Below, piece by piece: positions 7,840-16,006 of a DNA stretch of 44,185 nt. Under the pieces are notes generated by a model. The model saw nothing but the letters and a program-made list of their open reading frames with translations. It ran no database searches and was not told the DNA's origin. The stretch is from Hyphomonadaceae bacterium (GTDB taxonomy: Bacteria > Pseudomonadota > Alphaproteobacteria > Caulobacterales > Hyphomonadaceae), in contig JAOATF010000148.1 in NCBI GenBank assembly GCA_030158285.1, forward strand, positions 1 to 44,185, given 5' to 3'. A program made the position numbers and the translations under genes. Numbering within the stretch: the first letter of the stretch is position 1; every line of letters starts with the position of its first letter.

Positions 7840-10242
7840 ATGCCCTTCCCCGCCATTCACCCCGCGCTTGACCGCGCTCTTGCCGCGCGTGGCTATGCCG
7901 AACCGACCGCCGTTCAGGCCGCAGTCGCCGAAGCCGACCGCGACCATTCCCGCCCCAACGCCGACATGCTGGTCTCCGCCCAGACCGGCTCGGGCAAGAC
8001 CGTCGCTTTCGGCCTCGCCATGGCCTCCAGCCTGCTGCAAGGCGCCGAGCGTTTTGGCCCTGCTGGCCGGCCCATGGCGCTGGTGATCGCACCGACGCGC
8101 GAACTGGCGATGCAGATCCGCCGCGAATTCGACTGGCTCTATGCCGACACCGGCGCCCGCATCGTGGAATGCGTCGGCGGCATGAGCGTGCGCGGCGAGC
8201 AGGGCCGCCTCTCGGCCGGCTGCCACATCGTCATCGGAACGCCGGGCCGCCTGTGCGACCACCTTGCCCAAGGCTATCTCAATCTCGCCGACCTGCGCGT
8301 CGTCGTGCTCGACGAAGCCGACGAGATGCTCGATCTCGGCTTCCGTGAAGAACTTGAAACGCTGCTGGCCGCCGCCCCGCCGGAGCGCCGCACGCTGCTG
8401 TTCTCGGCCACCATCGCGCGCGGCATCGCCATGCTGGCGAAGAACTACCAGCGCGACGCCGTCCGCATCGACACTGTTTCTGCCACCGAACCGCATGGCG
8501 ATATCGACTATCGCGCCATCCGCATCCAGCCGGGCGATACCGAGCGCGCCGTCGTCAACGTGCTGCGTTATTTCGATGCCGGCCGTGCTCTGGTGTTCTG
8601 CCACACGCGCGAATCCGTGCGTCACCTGCATTCGGCCCTGCGCGAGCGCGGCTTCCAGGCCGTGGGCCTCTCCGGCGAGATGGGCCAGCGCGAGCGTAAC
8701 GATGCGCTGCAATCCCTGCGCGATGGCCATGCCAAAGTGTGCGTCGCGACCGACGTCGCCGCGCGCGGCCTCGACCTGCCGGACCTCGGCCTCGTCATCC
8801 ACGCCGACATTCCCAGCAACAAAGCCACCCTGCTCCACCGCTCGGGCCGTACAGGCCGCGCAGGCCGCAAGGGCGCGTCCGTGTTGCTTGTGCCTTACAG
8901 CAAGCGCCGCCGCACAGAGATGGTGCTGTCCTCTGCCAATATCGAAGCGACCTGGGCCGGCCCGCCCACGGCCGCCGAAATCCGCGCACAGGACCGCCAA
9001 CGCCTGTTGCAGAATCCGACGCTCAGCGCCGCAATCAACGATGATGATCGCGATCTCGCCCGCCAGATGGCCGAACAGCATTCCGGCGAACAGCTCGCCG
9101 CCGCCCTGATTGGCCTGCTGCGCGCCGACCTGCCGGAGCCGGAAGACATCACCGACGACCACCGCATGCGCGACAGCCAGGCGAACACGCGTGAACGCCC
9201 GGCTCCGCGCTCGCGCGAAGAACGTGGCTTTGTCGCTGTCGAGGGCGAAGGCACGTGGTTCCGCCTCAATGTCGGCCGCCGCCGCAATGCCGATCCTAAA
9301 TGGATCCTGCCGTTGATCTGCCGCGTCGGTCACATCACCCGCAACGAAGTCGGCCCGATCCGCATCTTCGACGAAGAGACGCGCTTCGAGATCGTCGGTC
9401 ACGCCGCAGAGGCATTTGCCGAAGCCGTCAAATCGACCAATGAAGACGAGGTACAGATCGAACCAAGCGGTCCGCCGCAGGCTGGCGAAGCCACGCACCC
9501 GATGCGCGCCCGCCGCGACGGCCAGCGCGCCGACCGTGCGCCGCGCGAGAAGCGTGACTTCGGCGATCGCAAACCGCGTGAAGATCGCCCGCATCGTGAA
9601 GATCGGCCGCGCCGCGAAGACCGCGCCCCGCGCGAAGACTTCAAACGCTCCGCGAAAGACGACGCCCGCGCCGCCCGCTACAAGCAGCGCGACGAAGAGC
9701 GTGCGCGCATGGAATCCGATCCGGTGTTTGCCGCGTTGACGCCCGCAGAAGCGCCCGCGAAGCAACAGCCGCCGGCCGTCCACCCGAGCGGCCTCAACCG
9801 CAAGCAGCGCCGTGACGCGGCGCGCGCCGAGGGCACGATCCCGCCGGTGAGCGCTGAACCGACACGGCGCGAGACAGGCGATGCGCCCGTCCAGCGCCGC
9901 GAACGCCCGCATGCCGATGTGCGCGCTGCCGAACGCCGCGAGCGCCCGGAACGTTCTGACCGCCGCCCTGAAGGCTTCAAGCCGCGTGGCGACAAGCCGG
10001 ACGGTTTCAAGCCCCGTGGACCGAAGCCCGACGGCTTCAAACCTCGCGGCCCCCGTCCTGAAGGGTTCAAACCGCGTGGACCGCGCGCCGAAGGCGACAG
10101 GACGCAAAGCGACCGCCCCGCTCGCAAATTCGGCGACAAGCCCGCCGGCAAATCCTTCAAGCCGCGCGGCGATAAGCCGTTCCGCGCGGGTGGCAAACCG
10201 GGCGGCAAACCGTTCCGTGGGAAGCGCGATAGTCGGGGTTAG
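7840..10242 (+). CDS. DEAD-box RNA helicase with DbpA-type RNA-binding domain and long basic tail
   Basis: 800 aa. Core: Q motif (GYAEPTAVQ), Walker A AQTGSGKT (47-54), PTREL (85-89), TPGR (134-137), DEAD (158-161), SAT (189-191), ATDVAARG (303-310) and HRSGRTGRAG (333-342); all are intact. Residues about 460-535 resemble the DbpA/DeaD C-terminal RNA-binding domain (FRLNVGRRRNADPKWILPLI). Residues 550-800 are a disordered Arg/Lys/Pro/Asp-rich tail with RExRPRRED-type runs, the NRKQRRDAAR motif and four GFKPRG decapeptides. By family it should unwind RNA in ribosome assembly or cold adaptation. The tail probably adds non-specific RNA binding or condensation. ATG 7840 follows only a weak site. 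The stop codon lies in a hairpin shared with the convergent gene. Confidence 0.93.
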   Translation: MPFPAIHPALDRALAARGYAEPTAVQAAVAEADRDHSRPNADMLVSAQTGSGKTVAFGLAMASSLLQGAERFGPAGRPMALVIAPTRELAMQIRREFDWLYADTGARIVECVGGMSVRGEQGRLSAGCHIVIGTPGRLCDHLAQGYLNLADLRVVVLDEADEMLDLGFREELETLLAAAPPERRTLLFSATIARGIAMLAKNYQRDAVRIDTVSATEPHGDIDYRAIRIQPGDTERAVVNVLRYFDAGRALVFCHTRESVRHLHSALRERGFQAVGLSGEMGQRERNDALQSLRDGHAKVCVATDVAARGLDLPDLGLVIHADIPSNKATLLHRSGRTGRAGRKGASVLLVPYSKRRRTEMVLSSANIEATWAGPPTAAEIRAQDRQRLLQNPTLSAAINDDDRDLARQMAEQHSGEQLAAALIGLLRADLPEPEDITDDHRMRDSQANTRERPAPRSREERGFVAVEGEGTWFRLNVGRRRNADPKWILPLICRVGHITRNEVGPIRIFDEETRFEIVGHAAEAFAEAVKSTNEDEVQIEPSGPPQAGEATHPMRARRDGQRADRAPREKRDFGDRKPREDRPHREDRPRREDRAPREDFKRSAKDDARAARYKQRDEERARMESDPVFAALTPAEAPAKQQPPAVHPSGLNRKQRRDAARAEGTIPPVSAEPTRRETGDAPVQRRERPHADVRAAERRERPERSDRRPEGFKPRGDKPDGFKPRGPKPDGFKPRGPRPEGFKPRGPRAEGDRTQSDRPARKFGDKPAGKSFKPRGDKPFRAGGKPGGKPFRGKRDSRG
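9967..10086 (+). repeat. Four 30-bp in-frame tandem repeats (GFKPRG decapeptides)
   Basis: Within the helicase tail four consecutive decapeptides read PEGFKPRGDK, PDGFKPRGPK, PDGFKPRGPR and PEGFKPRGPR. Partial copies (SFKPRGDKPF) follow closer to the C terminus. The DNA units vary at third positions, so the array is selected as protein or is old. Unit number may differ between strains. Confidence 0.85.
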
Positions 10243-10262
10243 GGCGGGCTAACGCCCTAACC
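10237..10262. terminator. Perfect 10-bp hairpin between convergent genes, holding both stop codons
   Basis: GGTTAGGGCG (10237-10246) pairs perfectly with CGCCCTAACC (10253-10262) across a 6-nt loop, GGCTAA. The plus-strand helicase stop TAG (10240-10242) lies in one arm and the minus-strand oxidoreductase stop in the other. There is no U-run on either side, so it is either a hairpin that stabilises both mRNA ends or a weak bidirectional terminator. Confidence 0.6.
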
Positions 10263-11231
10263 AATCGCCGCCGCCGCGATCTCGTAAGACCGCAGCCGTT
10301 TCTGGTGATCCCAGACAGAGCCGGTGACCATCAGCTCGTCCGCGCCCGTGCGCGCGACGAACTCCGCGATGCCACGCTTTACCTTATCCGGCCCACCAAC
10401 GACCGAGCATGACAGCGCGTGAAGAATGCCCTGCTCCACCATCGGGTCGAGCTGCAGGTTCTCCTTTGGCGGCGGCATCTTTCCGGGGCGGCCAAGGCGC
10501 AGGTTGGCGAAGGCCTGCTGGATCGACGTGAAGAGGAATTTCGCTTCCTCATCCGTCTCAGCTGCGATCACGTTGAGACCCAGCATGACATACGGCGTCT
10601 GCAGACGCGGCGACGGTTTGAAGCGCTCGCGATAGATCTTGATGGCATCCATCATGTCGCCGGGGGCGAAGTGCGAGGCGAAAGCGTACGGCAGCCCAAG
10701 ATGCGCGGCGAGCTGCGCGCCAAACAGCGATGAACCAAGAATCCAGACGTCCACATCCGCACCCGTTCCCGGAACGGCCTGAATGGTCTGCCCGGGCACG
10801 ACCGGCTCGAACCAGCCCATCAGCGCGACCACGTCATCGGGGAAGGTATCCGCCCCGCCCATATAGCGGCGCAGCGCTCGCGCTGTTCCCTGATCCGTCC
10901 CCGGCGCACGGCCAAGGCCCAGATCGATCCGCCCCGGATGCAATTCCGCCAGCGTGCCGAATGCTTCCGCTACCATCAGCGGCGAATGATTGGGCAGCAT
11001 GATCCCGCCCGCGCCTACCCTGATTCTGCTGGTGCCTCCTGCCACATGGGCGATCACCACCGCCGTCGCCGCGCTGGCGATCCCTGGCATGTTGTGATGC
11101 TCGGCCAACCAGAACCGGTGATAGCCCAGCTTCTCCGCGTGGCGGGCGAGGTCGAGGCTGTTGTGCAATGCCTCCCGTGTCGTGGAGCCTTCGACAACAG
11201 GGGCGAGATCGAGAACGGATAGCTTTGCCAT
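10257..11231 (-). CDS. Luciferase-like (LLM) flavin-dependent oxidoreductase
   Basis: 324 aa, bacterial-luciferase TIM-barrel fold. N-terminal signature [15 protein letters not shown], then [21 protein letters not shown], the [14 protein letters not shown] strand-loop and the [13 protein letters not shown] motif are typical of the group-1 LLM subfamily. These enzymes use FMNH2 or F420 for oxygenation of varied substrates; the substrate cannot be told here. I start at MAKLSV (11231); MSAMAKLSV at 11240 is nearly as likely and neither has a clear ribosome-binding site. It is divergent from the next gene across only about 43-52 bp, so the two promoters must overlap. Confidence 0.9.
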   Translation of the reverse strand: MAKLSVLDLAPVVEGSTTREALHNSLDLARHAEKLGYHRFWLAEHHNMPGIASAATAVVIAHVAGGTSRIRVGAGGIMLPNHSPLMVAEAFGTLAELHPGRIDLGLGRAPGTDQGTARALRRYMGGADTFPDDVVALMGWFEPVVPGQTIQAVPGTGADVDVWILGSSLFGAQLAAHLGLPYAFASHFAPGDMMDAIKIYRERFKPSPRLQTPYVMLGLNVIAAETDEEAKFLFTSIQQAFANLRLGRPGKMPPPKENLQLDPMVEQGILHALSCSVVGGPDKVKRGIAEFVARTGADELMVTGSVWDHQKRLRSYEIAAAAIG

Positions 11232-11283
11232 GGCCGACATATAGGCGCTGGCGCGGCAGGCGCTAGGATGGGCCAGCTCAAGC

Positions 11284-12066
11284 GTGGGTACAGAATCGGT
11301 GTCGGAAGCCAAAGGCAGGGCTGTTGCGGAGATCGCGCGCACGTTTTTCGGCGTGCAACTGCACTGGGCCGGCGTGTTCGCGGCCAAGGCGGGCATCCCG
11401 CTGGCCGAGGCGATCACCTGGCAGACTAACTTCCACCGGCTTTTCGCCTACGGGAACCTGTCGAAGCAACAACCCGACCCCGCCTTCTCCGAACTGGCCC
11501 AGCGCATCGCCACGATGTCCGATTCTGCAGCTCGGCTGGACGCCCTGATCCTCGCCTACGCCGATCGCCCGCCAGACCCATGGCCCGCCGACCGCTTCCC
11601 CTTCGGCCCGCACTTCGCCTGTGAGGCGCCGAATGCCGAAGGCGCAGTGCGCATCCATTTCCGCAACCGCTTCAACACGGATGACGTCGGCCCCCTGCAC
11701 GCCTCCAACCTCGCACAACGCCGCGCCGAACTGACCGACATGTTCGGCCACGCCGCCAGCACCTGGCCCAACACGCGCAGCGTTGTCGGACAATCCTGGC
11801 TCTACAACACAGAAGGCTATCGCCGCCTGTTCCCTGCCGCTTACGCCAACTCACGCCAGCCGCTTCTCGGCCCCCGCCCCATCCATGGCCTCTCCACCTG
11901 GGGCCAGTTCCTCGACTTCCGTGGCCACGCCAAGCCGCACGTTGCCGAGACGTTCAAGCGCAATCTCGAAACGCTGGATGTCGCGCAGCCCTGGCTGAGC
12001 TTCCCGTATCAGGTGCTGACCGTAAGCGCGCCGTTCGACGCATTTCGAGAAGAGTACGGCCTGTAG
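11284..12066 (+). CDS. Conserved-looking protein of unknown function
   Basis: 260 aa, soluble, with no signal peptide. I do not recognise it. It contains an amphipathic N-terminal helix ([17 protein letters not shown]), a middle region with [18 protein letters not shown], and a region rich in aromatics ([18 protein letters not shown]). A C-terminal segment reads [19 protein letters not shown]. Start is GTG at 11284, or GTG at 11299. Codon use matches its neighbours. The stop TAG is the first base triplet of the palindromic element that follows, so the repeat supplies the 3' end. Confidence 0.7.
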   Translation: MGTESVSEAKGRAVAEIARTFFGVQLHWAGVFAAKAGIPLAEAITWQTNFHRLFAYGNLSKQQPDPAFSELAQRIATMSDSAARLDALILAYADRPPDPWPADRFPFGPHFACEAPNAEGAVRIHFRNRFNTDDVGPLHASNLAQRRAELTDMFGHAASTWPNTRSVVGQSWLYNTEGYRRLFPAAYANSRQPLLGPRPIHGLSTWGQFLDFRGHAKPHVAETFKRNLETLDVAQPWLSFPYQVLTVSAPFDAFREEYGL

Positions 12067-12145
12067 GGTGGATTGAGTAAAGCGAAATCCACCGCCTCAA
12101 CCGCATGCACCGAAGGTGGATTTCGCTCCGCTCAATCCACCCTAC
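12063..12145. repeat. Dispersed-type palindromic element ending both flanking genes
   Basis: A 31-bp left arm (12063-12093, beginning GTAGGGTGGATTGAG) and a right arm (12115-12145) are inverted copies with three mismatches, around a 21-bp centre containing CTCAACCGCATGCACCG. This GGTGGATTGAGCG..CGAAATCCACC type is seen as an extragenic repeat in many GC-rich genomes. TAG in the left arm ends the plus-strand gene. TGA read from the right arm ends the minus-strand carbonic anhydrase, giving it the tail RRVD. RNA from either side would end in a strong stem. Confidence 0.85.
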
Positions 12146-12656
12146 GAAGCCCGCGCGCATACCGCTTCCAGTTCTCGACATAGTGGTGCGCCGATCCGGT
12201 GATCATCTGGATCTGCTGCTCGCCCAGCTCCCGCACCACCTTGCCCGGCGCACCCATCACCATTGAACCATCCGGAATCTCCTTGCCCTCGGTGATCAGC
12301 GAGTTTGCGCCGATCAGGCAGTTCTTCCCGATCTTCGCGCCATTGAGGATGATCGATCCGATCCCGATCAGCGTGTTCTCGCCGATGGAGCAACCATGCA
12401 GCATCACCATGTGCCCGATCGTGCAGTTCTTCCCGATCGTCAGCGGCACGCCGACATCGTTATGCAGCACCGAGCCATCCTGGATATTCGTATTCTCGCC
12501 GATGGTGATCGGGTCATTGTCGCCGCGCAGCGTCGCGTTGAACCACACGCTGGCGTTCTGCTTCAGGATGACATTGCCCATCACGCTGGCGCTGTCGGCG
12601 ATCCAGTGCTCGCCCTCCATACGGGGCTTCACGCCGTCGAGTTCGTAGATCGCCAT
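12132..12656 (-). CDS. Gamma-class carbonic anhydrase family protein
   Basis: 174 aa left-handed beta-helix built on hexapeptide repeats ([32 protein letters not shown]). The three zinc histidines are all present with family spacing: His65, His82 and His87. The protein is like PaaY/YrdA/CaiE-type gamma carbonic anhydrases, trimeric in known cases. It may hydrate CO2 or act on a thioester. The start at 12656 (MAIYEL) has AAGGA seven bases upstream. The last few residues come from the inserted palindromic element. The 338 bp upstream face a putative RNA and phoH. Confidence 0.92.
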   Translation of the reverse strand: MAIYELDGVKPRMEGEHWIADSASVMGNVILKQNASVWFNATLRGDNDPITIGENTNIQDGSVLHNDVGVPLTIGKNCTIGHMVMLHGCSIGENTLIGIGSIILNGAKIGKNCLIGANSLITEGKEIPDGSMVMGAPGKVVRELGEQQIQMITGSAHHYVENWKRYARGLRRVD

Positions 12657-12834
12657 CTGCGTGTCCTTCTCTTCCTCGTCTCGCCCACGAGCGTTGCCGG
12701 AAAAGCACAACGACTCGAAGCGCGGCAGTCCTGTCATCAAGCTGCAACAAACTCAGGCGCCAAAGCCACTGTGCAGCAACTTCGCGGAACTGACCCTTTA
12801 TAGTTCCGTTAATGCAGAACTAGTCTACTCATAG

Positions 12835-13033
12835 GGAAGCTGATTCGACAGGACGCGCGCCAAGTGGCGCACGTTGTCGAGAACGGGGAACGGGATTGCG
12901 TCGACCGCATACGGTTGCACCATCCGCCTACGATCCAGCAGGTCGCTTCATGCGGCGACCGCCACCCGCCATTCATGCATTTCGGTTCGTCCGACGCCGC
13001 AGCGCCTCACCGGCTTGCGGCGTTTTTCTTTTT
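12835..13033 (+). ncRNA. Candidate small RNA or structured leader before phoH
   Basis: The 412-bp gap 12657-13068 has no convincing gene. From about 12840 it can form consecutive hairpins on the plus strand: GCGCC-AAGT-GGCGC, ACCG-CATA-CGGT and GGTCGC..GCGACC. It ends in the terminator-like stem at 12995-13022 with a T-rich run. A transcript starting near 12800-12840 would give an RNA of about 200 nt or an attenuated phoH leader. I find no match to 6S, SRP RNA or tmRNA. The short frame 12864-13076 inside it shows no coding character. Confidence 0.28.
12995..13033 (+). terminator. Intrinsic terminator 35 bp upstream of phoH
   Basis: CGCCGCA (12995-13001) pairs with TGCGGCG (13016-13022), with extra GC pairing inside the loop. 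It is followed at once by TTTTTCTTTTT (13023-13033). The orientation is plus strand and no plus-strand gene ends nearby, so it terminates either an unannotated RNA or a phoH leader. Confidence 0.65.
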
Positions 13034-13068
13034 CAGCCTGCCTTACCGACTGACAGAGGAGTACCTCC

Positions 13069-13905
13069 ATGGGTAAACGTGCCGCCGTCCGCCGTGTCCG
13101 CGCCGAATTCCAGGGCCGCCGCGATCGGGATGCCGGAGGCGTTCAGCTCAGCGTCATAGAAGGAGGCTGGGACCCGGTCGCCGAAGACGAGAATTACCAT
13201 CACCCGCGAAAACGCCGGAAGCCGCAACAACAGCAGGTCCAGCAACCCATCCAGCAGCGTGAGCCGCAGCGCGAGCAGGCCTACGTCAAGAACATCATGC
13301 CGAAGACGGAGGGCCAAGCGCGCCTGATCGAGGCCATCGACCGCCAGAACATGGTGCTCGCCCTCGGCCCGGCCGGCACGGGCAAGACCTACATCGCCAT
13401 CGCCAAGGCCGTCGAAGCGCTCCGTGCGGGCAAGATCGGCCGCATCGTGCTCTGCCGTCCCGCCGTCGATGCCGGCGAAAACATCGGCTTCCTGCCCGGC
13501 GACATGGAAGAGAAGCTCGCCCCCTACCTGCGCCCGCTCTACGACGCGCTGCAGGATCGCATGTCGGCCAAGCAGGTGAAGGCGATGATCGCCGAAGGCC
13601 AGATCGAGATCGCCTCGGTCGGCTTCATGCGCGGCCGCACGCTCAACAACGCCTTCATCGTTGTCGACGAGGCGCAGAACTGCACTTACGTCCAGCTCAA
13701 GATGATCCTCACCCGCCTCGGCTGGAACTCGAAAATGGTCGTCACCGGCGACCCGGCACAGTCGGACCTAGCCCCCGAACTCTCGGGCCTCGCTCCGGTT
13801 GCTGAACGCATCGAAGGCATGGGCGGCGACATCGGCGTCGTCCGCCTCCACCAAGGCGACGTCGTCCGCCACCCACTCGTCGCGAAGATGCTGGACGTTC
13901 TCTGA
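13069..13905 (+). CDS. phoH: PhoH-family ATPase
   Basis: 278 aa. A short basic and Gln-rich N terminus (about 45-68, QQQQVQQPIQQREPQ) precedes the P-loop domain: Walker A GPAGTGKT (100-107), CRPAVDAGENIGFLPGD and Walker B FIVVDEAQN (Asp200-Glu201). This is the short PhoH form without PIN domain or KH domain; most family members are 250-350 aa. Proposed roles are in RNA or phosphate-stress metabolism, not settled. ATG 13069 has GAGGAG nine bases before it. A terminator-like hairpin precedes the ribosome-binding site, so attenuation is possible. Confidence 0.9.
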   Translation: MGKRAAVRRVRAEFQGRRDRDAGGVQLSVIEGGWDPVAEDENYHHPRKRRKPQQQQVQQPIQQREPQREQAYVKNIMPKTEGQARLIEAIDRQNMVLALGPAGTGKTYIAIAKAVEALRAGKIGRIVLCRPAVDAGENIGFLPGDMEEKLAPYLRPLYDALQDRMSAKQVKAMIAEGQIEIASVGFMRGRTLNNAFIVVDEAQNCTYVQLKMILTRLGWNSKMVVTGDPAQSDLAPELSGLAPVAERIEGMGGDIGVVRLHQGDVVRHPLVAKMLDVL

Positions 13906-13932
13906 CAGGTCGCTCCAACGCCCGGCTGAGCC

Positions 13933-15867
13933 CTATCGCAACCAGCTGAAGGGCTCTGTCGGAGGTTCGTCCAGCTGGCTCGGGCCACTTGTGTCGACGC
14001 TATCGAATGCGGCGCCACCATTGTCTATCGATGCAACAGCCGCTTCGATCTCGGCGGTCAGCGCTGTACCACGCGTCCAGCAGATACGCAGGAAGGTCTG
14101 TGCGCGCGTGAGGCCAACATAGAGCAGCGCGCGATCCTTCCCGTGCCGGTCGGCATTGTTGACCCCGTACAACAGATCGGCCCACATCAGGATCACCGCG
14201 CGAAACTGCAGCCCCTTGGCGGAATAAATCGTTCCCACCGTGAGGGACGATTCAGACGGACCAGTTCCCTTGCGGGCCGCTGCAGACGCGCCGGAAGCGA
14301 TAAACCGGACACCCGTGATCGCAGCCAATTTCTCGAGCAGTGCTTCGAGATGCGGCTTGAACGCGTCGGGGCAGCGCGGATACAGGATCGCGATATCCCT
14401 CGGCGGCAGGCGCTCATACTCGCCGCTCTCGGTCAGGAACCCTCTGTTCAGCCAGTCTTTGACACGCCTCACGATGGCGTCGACTTCCGCTTCACGGCTG
14501 TTGGCTGAATACCATTTCGGCAAGGGCCCTTCCCGTACCGAACAGCTGGGATCAACACGGTAAGATTGCAGCGCGTCATCCTCGTCGTCTGTCACGTTCA
14601 CGACTGCAAACGGCGCAGCCACGGTCAGGATCTGCCGCGTATTCCTGTAGTTGCGATCGAAGTCATAGGCGGATCGCGACATGACGCGCCCCACGGCATT
14701 CACGCCCACCGACTTCCAGGTGAATGTCTTGCGGCCATAAAGGTTCTGCCCGCCATCGAGCGCGATCAGGAGGTCGCCATTGTCCGGCTCTTTCAGCGCC
14801 AGCTTTGCACAGCCGAACCAGCGCGGGTCGAAATCCTGCGCTTCGTCGATCAGAACAGCATCATAGCGTCCCGCCTCGCCCCGGCTCGCCTGCAGGCGCT
14901 CAAGCAGAAGCCTGACGCGCAAGTCCTCCGCGTCAGGTGAAAAATCATCATGCCTGACTCTTACACGGTTGCGCGCGACCCAGCCGTGAAAGCTCATCGC
15001 ATGAATGTTGGGATGCTCCGCAAGCTCTTCGCGAAACCGCCCCGCCAGCTCCTTGTTGTAGCAAAGCAGCAAGATCGCTTTGCTACTGTCCTTGGCCAGC
15101 ATCCGCGCACGCGCCAGCAGGATCACGGTCTTCCCCGACCCAGCTACGCCATAGATCAGGCGATGCCCTTGCCCGATTGAGCGGGCTTTTGCTTCCTGCT
15201 TGTGATCGAGCACGGCAAGCGACGTTCCCTCGATCACGATCTCCGGGTGAATAATCAGCCGTATCGCGTCGACCTGCGATTTGGTCAGCCGCGGAAAGCT
15301 CCAGTTCGGGTCGAACCAGGTCCGCATCACGTCGATCAACTTGTCAGGCGGCAGGTCGAGCAGCGCGTCCATCTCGTCGCGCATCACCATCTTGCCGTCG
15401 CCGAAAACGCCTTGGGCAATGTCGAAATCACCCTGGCGCACCTGGTCACGCGTGATGTTGGACATCAGCGCCATATGCCCGAACGGGAAGAGGAAATTTC
15501 CTTCCCGCTTGCCGTCCGGATGCAGAAGATGGCTTGCGTGGCGGCTCCGCTGACACGCATTCATCAGCTCGAACTTGTACTCTCGTGCCTGTCGCACGGG
15601 ATGCTTGTGCACCTGCACAATCCCATCCTGCCGAATGGTCACGTCGCGCGTATCCGCCCGCTCCAGCTGGCTGCGATACCAGCCCTTCACCTCGATGATC
15701 AGCACGCCCAGCTCGGGCATGATCACCACGAAATCCGGATAGCGCTCGCCGATCACCGGCTCGTAGTAGCAGATACAATCGTCCGGCAGTTTCTCCAGGA
15801 GGGCAAACGTCCGCCGCTCGCCCTGCGTGGCGTTGCTCGGCAGCTTCTCCGGTATCATGACCGCCAT
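13933..15867 (-). CDS. NERD-nuclease / superfamily-1 helicase fusion
   Basis: 644 aa. The N-terminal NERD domain (about 12-120) keeps the nuclease residues Asp45 and Glu59-x-Lys61 (YPDFVVI, IIEVKGW). A linker follows, then a UvrD/Rep-like motor: GSGKT (243-247), DEAQ (341-344), LDGGQNLYG, RNYRNT (405-410), VGTIYSAKGLQF (motif V, about 544-555) and YVGLTRAQ (motif VI, about 583-590). It should couple ATP-driven strand separation to DNA or RNA cleavage. Such fusions occur scattered in bacteria and are often suspected of repair or phage-defence roles; no partner gene is adjacent. The start at 15867 (MAVMIPEKL) has a GGGGG site. Longer frames are implausible. Confidence 0.9.
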   Translation of the reverse strand: MAVMIPEKLPSNATQGERRTFALLEKLPDDCICYYEPVIGERYPDFVVIMPELGVLIIEVKGWYRSQLERADTRDVTIRQDGIVQVHKHPVRQAREYKFELMNACQRSRHASHLLHPDGKREGNFLFPFGHMALMSNITRDQVRQGDFDIAQGVFGDGKMVMRDEMDALLDLPPDKLIDVMRTWFDPNWSFPRLTKSQVDAIRLIIHPEIVIEGTSLAVLDHKQEAKARSIGQGHRLIYGVAGSGKTVILLARARMLAKDSSKAILLLCYNKELAGRFREELAEHPNIHAMSFHGWVARNRVRVRHDDFSPDAEDLRVRLLLERLQASRGEAGRYDAVLIDEAQDFDPRWFGCAKLALKEPDNGDLLIALDGGQNLYGRKTFTWKSVGVNAVGRVMSRSAYDFDRNYRNTRQILTVAAPFAVVNVTDDEDDALQSYRVDPSCSVREGPLPKWYSANSREAEVDAIVRRVKDWLNRGFLTESGEYERLPPRDIAILYPRCPDAFKPHLEALLEKLAAITGVRFIASGASAAARKGTGPSESSLTVGTIYSAKGLQFRAVILMWADLLYGVNNADRHGKDRALLYVGLTRAQTFLRICWTRGTALTAEIEAAVASIDNGGAAFDSVDTSGPSQLDEPPTEPFSWLR

Positions 15868-16006
15868 GAATCCCCCTACGGATGAGTCTGTCATTCCACG
15901 CCGGGCCACACAAGTCCGCCCACCTCTCGCGGTTAACCCCGATTGATTCCCCAACTCCACAACCATAGGTTGCTTACCAGCTACCTCTGGTTCAGCAGGA
16001 GACGTC

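Noticed and set aside
7771..10107. 778-residue open frame antisense to the helicase
   Set aside because: Ala/Arg/Gly-rich mirror of a GC3-rich gene with all DEAD-box motifs on the other strand; no ribosome-binding site or recognisable domain.
12864..13076. Small 70-residue frame before phoH
   Set aside because: It overlaps the terminator (poly-Phe from the T run) and the phoH start; no coding character.
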